In this document: piece after piece, positions 1-10,482 of the stretch
Numbering within the stretch: position 1 is the stretch's first letter
Layout of the letters: each line of letters begins with the position of its first letter
Assembly: GCA_029215795.1 (NCBI GenBank)
Contig: JARDYH010000001.1
Location: 294,816,654 to 294,880,653, forward strand
Source of the DNA: Anniella stebbinsi
Lineage: Eukaryota > Chordata > Lepidosauria > Squamata > Anniellidae
Direction: 5' to 3'
Length of the DNA stretch: 64,000 nucleotides
The notes under the pieces: model-generated
What the model was told of the DNA's origin: nothing
Databases searched by the model: none
Seen by the model: the letters and a program-made list of their open reading frames with translations, nothing else
Translations under genes and position numbers: made by a program

Positions 1-300
1 TAGTGAGTTTATAGATAACTTGACTTGTCTCAGCCCAAACCCTTTGCTACTCTAGTATACAGTAGAGGTGCAGAACTTCAGGCTTGGGGCCAAAACCAGC
101 CCTCTAGGGATCCCAATCTAGCTCTCTGGGATTTCCCAGATAACCATGCATTTCTTCCCCTGGCCCCACCACCTTTCCCCCAACCACTGATCGTTTGGTA
201 GTTTCCTGGCTTTTGCACCCCTTTCCCCAAGACAAAGCATCTGTTAAGGCTTAGTTACTGGCAGTAAGAGCTCTAAACTACTGTCATTATTCCAAGCCCT
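1..300. other. No recognisable feature
   Basis: I see no gene, RNA or repeat that I can name in this stretch. It is mixed-composition sequence without a long open frame. Confidence 0.4.
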
Positions 301-309
301 CCCTCAGAG

Positions 310-620
310 TTGTGAGACAATAAAGAGGTCTGTCGTGCAATCCACAAAGCTTTATTCAGTAATTAGATGTCTCTTCACACCTGAGGAGAGTGTGAAAGCT
401 AGAAGCTATCCTCTAAGCTTAACCTAACAAAGGAAGGCAATTGCCTATCAACTCAAAGGATAGTTTCCCCACAGTGCTAACAGACTTTTACTGAATACCT
501 CTCTTGGCCAACCTCATGGACTGCCTCTCACTTCCTCTGAACTCCACCCACTTGACCCTGAAGCAGGCTCTGGCTTCCGCCAGCTTCGATGTTTACTTCT
601 CCTCTGACAGAGACTGAGTT
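310..620 (-). mobile_element. Possible solo-LTR-like sequence (weak)
   Basis: Read on the minus strand, an AATAAA signal (351-356) is followed within about 45 nt by a T-rich stretch and a TCTCACAACTC segment, which resembles the R-U5 part of a retroviral or Gypsy-type LTR. A purine-rich, regulatory-looking stretch lies upstream on that strand. I see no clear TG...CA ends, no target duplication and no internal coding region. It could equally be unique sequence with a chance polyadenylation signal. Confidence 0.22.
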
Positions 621-707
621 CCCAGGGGGGAGGGAGAGGGTGATTTCTGAGTCTGGGCATCTTGTCCAACAACCTCCTGGGATTCTTCCTGGACTCTTGA
701 AGAGTCT

Positions 708-1277
708 TGGGGTGCCTCTAGATGGAAGCTTTTTCACAGCGGTGGCTTTGGAGTGGTGGCAGGTGATGTACATGATGCAGCATCCACTCAGAAGCAATCC
801 AGGGCCAAAACCTCTAAACGCCGCTGTAAAAACGTCAGGCACTTACCCCGACTTTTTTTCTGTGGAGCCTGCACAGCTGATGGCGACAGCTGATTGGTCG
901 CCATCGATTGGAAGAGGGCCAGTTCGGGTGCTGTGCGTCCATCTCTTCCTCCCTCTCCAGTCGCCCCATTCCTTCCCCTCGTTTTTTATACACACTGGGG
1001 AAGGAACGGGGCAGCTGGAGGGGGAGGAAGAGAGGGACGCATGGCATCCAAACCAGCTCCCCTCCTTCTGACTGCCCCGTGCCTCCCGAATGCAGAGTTG
1101 TCACCGCCACCCTTCTTCCCCCTCTGGCTGCCCCGTTCCACTCCCCTCCCCGGTGCATAGCGCGGCGGCAGCAACTCCGCACTTGCACTCCTTCCCATGC
1201 AGATGCCAGGAAGGAGTGCGAGGGCCCAAGGCATCCTGGCATCAACGTGCCGCCGTCAAGACGGGGCCTAGGAGAAT
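708..1277. mobile_element. GC-rich non-autonomous DNA transposon (MITE), copy A
   Basis: The left end reads GGTGCCTCTAGATGG. The far end, reverse-complemented, reads CCCGTCTTGACGG and pairs with it imperfectly, as terminal inverted repeats would. The first 170 bp or so align by eye with 62936-63110, including an internal AAAACGTC/CCCCGACTTTT stem, so this is one of two copies of one family in the window. The middle is CpG-rich and strongly self-complementary (46-nt arms at 933-978 and 997-1042). Several open frames cross it on both strands, but they are by-products of the high GC content: low-complexity Pro, Ser and Arg runs with no domain. Confidence 0.55.
933..1042. repeat. Long hairpin inside MITE copy A
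   Basis: The segment 933-978 is the reverse complement of 997-1042 over 46 nt with about six mismatches, separated by an 18-nt loop that is T/A-rich (GTTTTTTATACAC in its core). A transcript would fold into a long stem. The inverted repeat is seen directly; any role is unknown. Confidence 0.8.
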
Positions 1278-1632
1278 TTCCTCCCCCACTTCCTGGTGTA
1301 CATCTGGTTCTGCTTCTTCACCCTCCAAGTCCGACTGAGGCTGCAAAACCCAGTCCCTCACATTAGGGAGAAAAGGTCTGATCCCAACAACTACAATTTT
1401 GGCCCCACCCTCCTTTGCTTTCAGTTACCAGCCACCACTGGAATGCGCCGAGAGGTTCTCTGAAATGGAATTTGGCCCTTGAGCTGAAAGAGGTTTTGTA
1501 CCCCAGGCATAAAGCTTAAACTTGGATTTGATAACTACTTTTATATTTATGAAAAGGCATAAAGAATGATTAGGCATATAAGAATAGTTTGAATGAATGA
1601 ATGAATCTATTAATTGCTTTAGTTCAGGGAAA
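1278..1632. other. Unassigned stretch with short (GAAT)n
   Basis: No gene seen. A short GAAT tandem (about 1590-1607) lies just upstream of the 5'-truncated L2 copy. Confidence 0.4.
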
Positions 1633-3125
1633 CTCTTGGCTAATAAAAGCTAGCAGGGATGGAACAACTGGCTGGGCCAGGGAAGTGATTAATGCCTCTC
1701 TACGAGAGGGAGTGGTCCCAGGCCGCTTGAAGGAGGCGGTAGTGAGACCACTCCTGAAGAAATCTTCCCTAGACCCCGAAAATCTTAATAACTATAGACC
1801 TGTGGCGAATATTCCATTCCTGGGCAAGGTCCTGGAGCGAGTGGTTGCGAGCCAGCTCCACACACTCTTGGATGAGACTGATTACCTGGATCCATTTCAG
1901 TCCGGCTTCAGGCCTGATTTTGGCACGGAAACAGCCTTGGTCGCCCTGTATGATGACCTATGTCGGGAGAAAGACAGGGGGAGTGTGACTCTGTTGATTC
2001 TCCTTGATCTTTCAGCGGCTTTCGATACCATCGACCATGGTATCCTTCTGGGACGACTGGCTGACTTGGGAGTGGGAGGCACTGCACTGCAGTGTTTCCG
2101 CTCCTACTTGGCAGGGCAGCTCCAGAAGGTGGTGCTTGGGGGACATTGCTCAGCCCCGTGGATTCTCCAGTATGGGGTTCCTCAGAGGTCAGTCTTGTCT
2201 CCCATGCTGTTCAACATCTACATGAAACCATTGGGAGAGGTCATCCGGAGTTTTGGGGTGCGTTGTCATCAGTACGCTGATGACACACAACTCTATTTCT
2301 CCTTCTCATCTTCAGCAGGTGAGGCTGTGGATGTGCTGAACCAGTGCCTGGCTGTGACAATGGACTGGATGAGGGCTAACAAACTCAAACTCAATCCAGA
2401 CAAGACTGAGATGCTGTTAGTGGGTGGTTCTGCTGACCGGATGGAGGGTGTTCAACCTGTTCTGGATGGGGTTGCATTCCCCCTGAAGGAGTGGGTTCGT
2501 AGCTTGGGGGTTCTCCTAGAACCATCTCTGTCACTTCAGGCTCAGGTGGCCTCGGTGGCACGGAGTGCTTTCTACCAACTTCGGTTGGTGGCCCAGCTAC
2601 GCTCCTATCTGGACAGGGATAACCTGGCTAACCTGGACAGGGATAACCTCTGGTAATCTCTAAATTGGATTACTGCAATGCACTCTACGTGGGGCTGCCT
2701 TTGAAGACGGTTCAGAAGCTGCAGCTTGTGCAAAATGCAGCGGCCAGAGTGATAACTGGAACCAGAAGGTTCGAGCATATAAGACCTACTCTGGCCCACT
2801 TGCACTGGCTGCCTATACGTTTCTGAGCTCAATTCAAGGTGCTGGTTTTAACCTATAAAGCCTTACACGGCTTGGGACCACAATACCTGATGGAACGCCT
2901 CTCCCGACACAAACCTACCCATACACTACGATCCACATCGAAGGTCCTCCTCCGGTTGCCTATCCAAGGGAGGCATGGAGGGTGGCAACAAGGGAAAGGG
3001 ACTTTTCAGTGGTGGCCCCCCAATTATGGAATGATCTCCCTGACGAGGCTCGCCTGGCACCAACATTGTTATCTTTTCGGCGCCAGGTCAAGACTTTCCT
3101 CTTCTTCCAGGCATTTAACAGCATA
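1633..3125 (+). pseudogene. L2 ORF2 reverse transcriptase remnant (copy 1)
   Basis: An open frame of about 340 codons (to a stop at 2654-2656) covers the fingers and palm of a non-LTR reverse transcriptase: an NNYRPV block, motif [11 protein letters not shown] with its catalytic aspartate, motif B GVPQRSVLSP (copy 3 has GS where this has RS), and motif C YADD. Such an enzyme copies the element RNA at a nicked chromosomal target. The frame breaks at 2609-2656, where a 17-bp unit is duplicated in place of the sequence present in copy 3. The C-terminal part continues in other frames ([13 protein letters not shown], then [13 protein letters not shown]) with an in-frame stop near 2825. There is no endonuclease domain because of the 5' truncation. 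It is not functional. Confidence 0.85.
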
Positions 3126-3323
3126 TGATGATGGTTTCTGTGTTTTTGTGTTGTTGTTGTGCTTTGCCCAGAAGGATATTGTAATTTTAACTTGTTTTTA
3201 TGCTTTATGCTTTTAAATTTTGTATATTGGTGTTTTAATTGTTCAATGTTTTTAATTTTTGTAAACTGCCCAGAGAGCTTCGGCTATGGGGCGGTATATA
3301 AATGGAATAAAATAAATAAATAA
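1633..3323 (+). mobile_element. L2-clade LINE, copy 1, 5'-truncated
   Basis: Alignment by eye with the L2 copy at 21434-23200 begins abruptly at 1633, inside the region just before the reverse transcriptase, so the copy is 5'-truncated. It runs to a typical 3' end with the phrase CTTCGGCTATGGGGCGGTAT followed by an (AAAT)n tail at about 3303-3323. The same terminal phrase occurs at 23160 and, reversed, at about 30430-30455. Calling the clade L2 rests on the protein motifs and the tail; a related clade within the CR1/L2 group is possible. Confidence 0.85.
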
Positions 3324-3939
3324 TACAAAAATCAGTACACATGAATACCAACTGCTACTACCTTGAGTTCAGAAAGATCTTTGTGAACGATATTTGAGCT
3401 GAAGTTCTTTTATTTCTGATTCCAAAGTTCTTGCAGCTAAAACCATTTCCACTTCTGGAAAGTAAAAAGGAACAAATGTTCAAAAAAAACGTTTTCCTTG
3501 CTTTCCCTGAATTGATTCAAGATGTGAGCTCAGATCTGATTCACCTGTTCCATGTTTTTTTTTAAAAAAACAACACACATATAACTTACTACCATCTGTT
3601 TTCTAATCATAAACATTCATAATTTTTATCTTTGCTTCAGAGATGTTCAGAGATACCCTTTGATTCTGTAAAAAGAAAAAAATCTCAACAGTTATTCATC
3701 TCATGCTTCCAAACAAATTTGCATGATGAAACTGTCACTGCTTCAGTTGGTTGCTAATGTCTACCAAGTTAGAAGATTTCCTCACAAATATAACAATACT
3801 TCCCCCTATTATTTAATCCCCCAAGCTATAACTGAAAATGCTAATCTGGCATGCCTTCTTGAAGCAGACTGTTAAGAAGCAGGCTATTTTCTCATGTGTC
3901 AGAAGGACTCCATTCCTTGGAGATCTTCTTCTGAGAAGC
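3324..3939. other. Gap without recognised feature
   Basis: AT-rich sequence between two L2 copies. I see no conserved coding frame and no repeat that I can name. Confidence 0.4.
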
Positions 3940-4230
3940 TGAAATAGCTCAAGCGGCCGGCTGGTGGCTGGAGAGACGTAACATCATGAGTGAAGAGGAA
4001 AGGAAAGTGCTGGCAAACATCATCGCCTCCCCTGCCCTACCTTCTTCTGTGAAGCTGAAGCTGACTGATGACTGGAATGTGTCTGGGAGCGGCAATATGT
4101 GTTGTGCGGAGCAGAGGGAGATATGGTGATAGCAGGGCGAAAGTGCCATTACAGGGGAAGGAGAGATAGATATTTAACACCCATCTTACCTTCCGATCAT
4201 CCTGCTACCTTGGGGATCTTGGGGAATGAA

Positions 4231-4980
4231 CCAGGCCACCCATCTCCTTGCTCCTACGCAATGCCAGGTCGGTTAAAAACAAAACAAATAACATCTATGA
4301 CCTCCTTACAGATGAGGAGGCCGACCTGGCATGCTTCACGGGGACATGGCTGGGAGATGACAGTGGCAGGTGAGGGAAAGTGGGAGGGAGGGTGGAGTAG
4401 CTGTGGTCTATAGGGATAAACTTAACCTGACCAGACTCCCTGTCCAGGAATTGAATCACATCGAGTGTGTGTACCTAAGTCTGAAGACCAGGGATAGACT
4501 AGGGATTCTGTTAGTGTACCTGCCACCCCACTGCCTATCTGAATCCCTGGTCAAGCTCACAGAACTGGTCTCGGAGCTGGTGTTGGATTCGCCCAGGTTT
4601 TTGGTCCTGGGCGACTTCAACATCCCATTCGAGGCCGGTTTGTCAGGTGCAGCTCGGGGGTTCATGGCATCCATGACAAACATGGGCCTATCTTAGTTGG
4701 TCTCTGGACCTACACATTCAGCAGGTCACACCCTCGATGCTGTTTTCAGTTCCGAACAGACAGATCTGTGGGCAGAGGTTACAAATACCTCTGCATTGTC
4801 ATGGACAGATCATTTTCTGGTCAGGGTTAGTATCACAGCTACCACCCGCCCCTGCAGGGGTGGTGGACCTATTAAGATGGTCTGCCCTCAGAGGTTGATG
4901 GATCCTCTTAGATTCCAGAAAGCCTTAGAGGGTTCCATGGCTGGTATCGTCAACGATCCTGTAGAAGCCCTGGTCGATAG
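4231..4980 (+). pseudogene. L2 APE-type endonuclease domain remnant (copy 2)
   Basis: This is the apurinic-endonuclease-like domain that nicks the target DNA to prime reverse transcription. Blocks seen in order are LLRNARSVKNK, then DLACFTGTWL (the usual position of the catalytic glutamate block, here degraded), GGVAVVYRD, LVLGDFNI (the conserved D-x-N), GPTHSAGHTLDAVFS and LSWTDHFLV (the SDH-type catalytic histidine block, here TDH). A stop at 4694-4696 and a frameshift near 4365-4375 break the frame. The order and spacing match the N-terminal half of an L2 ORF2, directly upstream of the reverse transcriptase. Confidence 0.82.
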
Positions 4981-5164
4981 ATAGAATCAAGACCTAACTA
5001 GGGCTATCGACATGATCGCCCCCAAACGTCCTCTCCGAACGGCTTCTAATAGGGTGCCTTGGTATACAGAAGAACTCAGGGAGTTGAACCAGGAAGGACA
5101 ATGACTGGAGCACCGATGGCGGAAAACTCGACTTATATCCAACAAGACACGACATAGAGAACAT

Positions 5165-5210
5165 CTTCGTTCTTATGGGGTGGCGATCTTCGTTCTTATG
5201 GGGTGGCGAT
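5165..5210 (+). repeat. 23-bp exact tandem duplication
   Basis: The 23-bp unit beginning CTTCGTTCTTATGGGG occurs twice head to tail (5165-5187 and 5188-5210). It lies in the L2 copy 2 linker between endonuclease and reverse transcriptase and shifts the frame, since 23 is not a multiple of three. It is a private change after insertion, as far as one copy can show. Confidence 0.92.
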
Positions 5211-5625
5211 ACGTGCAGCGAAGAAAGCTTTCTTCTCTGCATGCATTGCATCTGCGAATTCACGTCCAGCAGAACTGTTCAGGGTGGTGAGGGGTCAAAC
5301 TCAGGCACCTTCCCCTCTGAACCCGATTTCAGAGCTTTCGGCAGTTCACTGTGACGCCTTTAATGATCATTTCACAGATAAAGTCTCTCGGATAAGAGCC
5401 AGCTTAGATGCCGTCGTTTAGCAGAGCCTGACAATGGAGTGTCCAGCAACTCCATGAGTAGTATTACACTGGATTAGTTTCAGTTGATGAGTACCAAAGA
5501 CGTCGACAAACTGCTTGGATGAGTGAGGACAACTTGCCTTCTCAATCCCTGTCCTTCTTGGCTGGTCACACAGGGAGGAGATGTAATTAGAATACAATTA
5601 CAACATATTTATTAATACATCTCTC

Positions 5626-7015
5626 AGGGAGGGGAGTTTTCCATCTTGTCTAAAAAAGGCGGTAGTACGGCCGCTTCTAAAGAAGCCCTCCCTGGACCCC
5701 CTGGATTTTAATAACTATCGACCAGTATCGAATCTTCCATTTTTGAGCAAGGTGATCGAGATGGCAGTTGCCTTTCAACTCCAAGCAGTCTTGGATGATA
5801 CAGATTTTCTAGACCCATTTCAAACCGGCTTCAGGGCAGGATATGGCATTGAGACTGCTATGGTCGCCTTAGTGGATGATCTACGCATGAGTATTGACAG
5901 GGGGAGTGTATCCCTGCTGGTACTTCTGCACCTCTCAGCAGCTTTCAATACCATTGACCATGGTATCCTTCTGGAATGCCTGAGGGGATTGGGACTCGGG
6001 GGCACTGTGCTTCAGTGGTTCCGGTCCTACCTCTCGGGCAGGCTCCAGATGTTGAGAATTGGGGATAGTTGCTCCTCAAAGAAGCCGTCCTATCCCCAAT
6101 GCTTTTTAACATCTACATGAAACCGCTGGGAGAGATCATCTGGATGGCACGGGGTGGGGTGCTATCAGTACGCTGATGACACTCAAATATATTTCTCTAT
6201 GCCTCTGATAACAGCGTCAGCTAAGGATAGTGTGTCTCCTCTGAATGAATGCCTGGAGGCGGTAATGGGCTGGATAAGGAAAAACAAACTGAAGCTGAAT
6301 CCAGACAAGATGGAGATGCTTACTGCCAAAGGCCCCAACCTGGGGTTTGAGGTGTGTCAACCAGTTCTGGATGGGGTTACGCTCCCCCTGAAAGGCTGTG
6401 TGCGCAGCTTGGGGGTGCTCCTGGATCTGTCGCTCCAAATGCCAGCTCAGATAGACGCGACGGCCAAGAGTGCCTACTATCAGCTTCGGCTGATATGCCA
6501 GCTGCACCCTTTCTAGAGTTGGAAGACCTAAAAACAGTAGTGCACACGCTGGTAACTTTGAGGCTTGACTTCTGCAATGCGCTGTACATAGGGCTACCTC
6601 TGTGCCTAGTCCGGAAACTTCAACGAGTGCAAAATATGGCGGCCAGGTTGGTCACCAATACATCTAGGGGTGACAATATCACACCAGTTTTAAAATCACT
6701 TCGCTGGCTGCCAATTAGTTTTCGGTCGAAATAAAACGTGTTGGTTATTACCTTTAAAGCCCTACATGGTTTGGGTCCAGGTAACCTGCGGGATCGCCTT
6801 CTCCCATACAATCCGTCCCGCATGCTCAGGTCCTCTGGGAAGAACCTACTAGTCAGCCAAGTCTAGGCTGACCTGTTACCCAGAGGACCTTCTCTTCTGC
6901 CGCTTCCAGAGTGTGGAACGACCCGCTGGGAGAGATATGCCAACTTACCAGTCTTATAGAATTCAAGAGAGCTATAAAGGCTGATCTCTTCCGGCAGGCT
7001 TATCCAGTTGAATTT
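5626..7015 (+). pseudogene. L2 ORF2 reverse transcriptase remnant (copy 2)
   Basis: The reverse transcriptase resumes at a VVRPLLKKPSLDP block and reads NNYRPVSNLPF, then motif A as LLHLSAAFNT, where both aspartates of the usual LDLSAAFD are changed (first D to H, second to N). The [10 protein letters not shown] region is shortened by a deletion near 6078-6090. Motif C YADD is intact in another frame (about 6170). The C-terminal part continues through LKLNPDK, VRSLGVLLD, LDFCNALYIGLPL and a VLVITFKALHGLGPG block after a stop at about 6731, ending near 7015. At least three frame changes separate the blocks. The loss of the motif A aspartate means the enzyme would be dead even without the frameshifts. 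Confidence 0.82.
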
Positions 7016-7159
7016 TAAGACATGGCTGATTTTAATAATGTATTAATTTTATATGTTTTTAATCTTTTTCATATATTTTATATTGTTTTGTATTGATGTT
7101 GTTCCCTGCCTCGATCCGGAGGGAGAGGCGGGTTAGAAATAAATAAATAAATAAATAAT

Positions 7160-7733
7160 TATGATTATAAAGGAATTCAATCTTAATAACATTAAAACAG
7201 GATCTCAGCTAAATGATCAGATTCCACACAATGGACCTAGGAAATGGGAGATGATCCTAAGCAGCCCAAGAGGAGTGGTGAAAATCACAGTCATCAGAAG
7301 AGCTACCCTACTGGGCAGGAGAGGGAGGCAGCGGAACTACCTTTTCCTATGCTCTGCCAGGCTTGACCCAGCAAACTAGAAGGGGGACAGCATTTTTCCC
7401 TTTTCACTCTTTCGCTTCTGGAATTTTTATTTCTGTTAAACAATTACATAAAAATAAACTATACCAGCTCAATACCCGGAAGAAAATGTGCATAATCTTA
7501 TATATAATATTTAAAGTTGGGAGTTCATTGGTCATTCCTTTTTTATTGCCTTCCCATTGACCAATTCTCATGAAACACACTTCATTGAAAAGCTTTTGAC
7601 ATGCAGATTCCATGAATAACAATAGTTTTCACTATAATTCAAAGTCAGGAGTTTATGTCCATAAAGCTTTTTTCTATGAATTAAAACAATGTACTTTAAC
7701 ATTTTATTTTTAATATTAAAAAAATGTCCTGGT
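7160..7733. other. Gap without recognised feature
   Basis: AT-rich stretch after the L2 tail; no repeat or coding signal that I can name. Confidence 0.4.
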
Positions 7734-7753
7734 ATAATTAAACAAATGTAGAC

Positions 7754-8279
7754 TGGGTTCAGATCACAAGATAACTAACGGTGGATTAAACAGTCAATAA
7801 TGGGTTAAATAGTCAACGGTTGTTATTGTGTCATCTGTTGAGACTTTTTCACACCACAGTTGGTTATTTGGCTGAAATAACCAACGCAAATAACCAGCAC
7901 TGCTCAGAGTTTATTATTTGAGCAACCGTTGGTTATTGTGTCATCTGTCAGACACCATTGACTATTTTGTCGCACACACTTGTTTATTTTTGGCGAATAC
8001 AGAGTCCCCTGGCAAGAGTGACCAAAGTGGTGACTGCCGCTCTAGTCCAGTTGGCAGAACTCACAATGGCTTATGGGATACCAGTGAGAGGACTGAAGGT
8101 GTAAGAGGGTGGGGGATATGTCAATCAAACACACCATTTGCTAATAGTCAACTTGATGCTGGCCTTAATCCACACCATGGTTGATTATAATCATGTCTTG
8201 TGGGGAGTGCCCCCTTGATAATCAACTGTGGAGTTGACTATTAACCCACCATTGACTATTGTGTTGTCTGAACGCAACC
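7754..8279. mobile_element. Non-autonomous DNA transposon with about 40-bp TIRs
   Basis: The left end (GGGTTCAGATCACAAGATA, continuing to CGGTGGATTA) matches the reverse complement of the right end (GCGTTCAGACAACACAATA, continuing to TGGTGGGTTA). The inverted match spans about 40 bp with mismatches. Internal TAACC/GGTTA repeats make much of the element self-complementary. An ATAATTAA octamer stands immediately after the right end (8280-8287) and 12 nt before the left end (7734-7741); it could be a hAT-type 8-bp target duplication if the left boundary is off, or chance. There is no transposase frame. Confidence 0.65.
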
Positions 8280-8287
8280 ATAATTAA

Positions 8288-9338
8288 TTGCAAATTGGAG
8301 CAAAATAAAATATGAACACAAAAAAGTCTCTGTACACCCGTATAAACACAGGTACAGAACAAAGTACAATGTTATGCCAGTAATTTATGGCCTGTAAGGA
8401 AATCATTAAGGGATTAAGAGACACCTAAAGTTAAAAGTAACCTAGTCAAAATTTAGTTATTACTCAAAAAGGAAGTCTGTAGCTGCTAAATTTAACAAAA
8501 TAACATTTAAAACTCGGTAAGCCTTTAAGTTAAATTAAACATTTCATTAGATTTGATTTTTCTCCGCGAACTGTGTTCGTGGGGAAGTAACTGATTTCAT
8601 TTATTTTGCTTATTTTTTTCTGCTTTTGCTAGTAGCGTGGATGGGTAGTAGCATGGATTAGATTTTTATTAATGTCATGGATGGATAGAGGCAAGAAGTT
8701 AGGCAGGCAACTGAATGCTACCCCCCCCCCCCTTGAAATCTTAAGCAACCATCTCTCATCCTTCAGAGTTTTCACATGGCATTATCTAGCTTCCTTCCAA
8801 CATGTCTGCTGCAATGTGAGTGAAACGAAAGCTGGATTCTGTACCTAATTCTGCACTAACACGAAATATACTTACAGCTTTGCCTCCATCTTATTTTGAA
8901 AGATACACTTCAGTGTCGTGTTTCTTGTTCCCTCTGGCATTCTCATGTGCTGGCAAACTGTCATGGGACACCCAATCAGTGAGACTTCTTTTATTGGAGG
9001 AAATCCCATGGTAAAAGCTTAATCGTTCCACACTTCAGAAATATTTTAAGCTGATAGATGGCCAGAAAGCTTTAGACTCCAAGATAACGTACAGTCAAAA
9101 TGCTACTCACTACAATAACAACCTGATTTCCCAGTTGACATCTCAATGGTTCCAAATACAGGTTCCAAACCCAACCAAGGGAGGGGAAAGATTCCTGATA
9201 CGATCCTTCAGGCAATCACAATGGGACATTTTTGAAAGGCTTAACCAACCATGCCTAGGGAGCTAGTTCAAACGTAGATCATTCATTGGTAACTCAAGGA
9301 GCCACAGCCTAAACATGATCACAAGGAAGATAAAAATC
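8288..9338. other. Gap; poly-C tract at about 8720-8732
   Basis: No gene or named repeat. A run of about a dozen C residues occurs near 8720-8732 and short TAGTAGC/GGATGG direct repeats lie at about 8630-8690. Confidence 0.4.
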
Positions 9339-9737
9339 TCAGGCACAAGAACACCCATGTAAGTACTTTAGCACTGGGAACTCCAAGCCACCTGAGTCTG
9401 CAGAGAAAAAGTCCAACAATAAAAATCGACCACAGCGGTTGATATCACACACAATCCACTGCAAATGCAAGTTCAAGTCTATGAAAAGCCTCACGGTATT
9501 TTTCATGGCACAGTCCTTAGAAATCCAAAGTCGAAATAGAAGAGAGTCCATGTGCAGAGTGCTTTCAAAGTCCCAAACGGTGATAGATCCAAACAGGGAG
9601 GGATTTGGGGCCATGAGTCGAAAGGTGATCCTAGCAAAGGCTCCTTGCATTTGCTCCAGCTTAGGAAGGGAGGCACAGGCCTGCCTCAAACCACCCAACA
9701 GACAGGGCTCTGGCCCGTAAGCCATGCCTGTGTCCAA
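9339..9737 (-). pseudogene. Unclassified open frame, possible LINE C-terminal fragment
   Basis: A 132-codon minus-strand frame encodes a protein with blocks such as LPKLEQMQGAFARI and MDSLLFRLW. The layout (a basic aliphatic block followed by an F-x-LW block) faintly resembles the segment just before the C-terminal Cys/His domain in the LINE fragment at 50665-51501, which has VHFWLRC at the comparable place. I recognise no definite family, start codon context or host homologue. It may be a fragment of that LINE family or a chance frame. Confidence 0.25.
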
Positions 9738-10482
9738 CAGGGTGGCACTTCTCAGCCCACCAAGATGACGCTACAATCTGAGTGATTCCTTCAACATGCC
9801 CCCCCCCACCTTTCTAACATTCTGAAGTTCCCAGGGAGACTTTACATTCTCAAGGCCGAGGGGGGGGGGGTGAATCTACTCCCTTTTTTTCTCTTTCCCT
9901 AAGAACTTTCAAAGAGTTTGCACAGTTTCTGACATTCCAGACTAGTTCTAATTAAATCTAACTACAACCTGCAAGGCCTCCCTAGCCTTGATGGACCCTA
10001 TACCTGACAGTCAGTTTAATAATAAAAAAAGTCTTCCTGCAGCATTTTCTGGATTCCTGCCCAGGCATGAATTAAAAGACATGATGGATCTATCCTGAAA
10101 TATCTCCTAAACCACACCCTCTTATCTGCCAATGGCCACACATGCAAAAACCACTCCTCACACACACAAAATCCTCCCACCTACCATCCACTAAAGCTAG
10201 TATGCCATTCATGAAATCTTCCAAAATATAATCAGTTATTTCCTTGTACATGCCACATCACCAGCATTATAAATTTCTCCAAATGTGAAACATAATCACT
10301 GCTCCTCAGTCTTATACTGACACAGTGATCACTATGTTCTGAGCTGCCAGGAATGCTTAAACAAACAAAGGCAGGAACTTCCTGCTGAGTGGATGTTTTT
10401 TCTGGTGTGTATTTGATGCAAAGAACTCATGACTCTATGAACAAGTTTGTTCTACAGAGGACAGAAGGGAAAAGATGAAAGA
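9738..10482. other. Gap; C and G homopolymer runs
   Basis: No gene or named repeat. A C-rich run near 9799-9810 and a G run near 9861-9871 are the only features noted. Confidence 0.4.

Larger units (their letters stand above)
3940..7159 (+). mobile_element. L2-clade LINE, copy 2, longest copy, different subfamily
   Basis: This copy contains both the endonuclease and the reverse transcriptase regions and ends with the phrase GATCCGGAGGGAGAGGCGGG followed by an (AAAT)n tail (about 7139-7158). That 3' end differs from copies 1 and 3, so it belongs to another subfamily. The 5' boundary is uncertain: 3940-4200 reads like 5' UTR or the N-terminal region, but I have no second copy to compare. The body has several frameshifts and stops, a 23-bp tandem duplication (5165-5210) and a poorly matching segment at about 5420-5620. 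Confidence 0.82.

Noticed and set aside
589..1366. Overlapping open frames of 80-160 codons on both strands
   Set aside because: They lie in a GC-rich, palindromic MITE, are low in complexity (Pro, Ser, Gly, Arg runs), overlap in several frames and have no domain.
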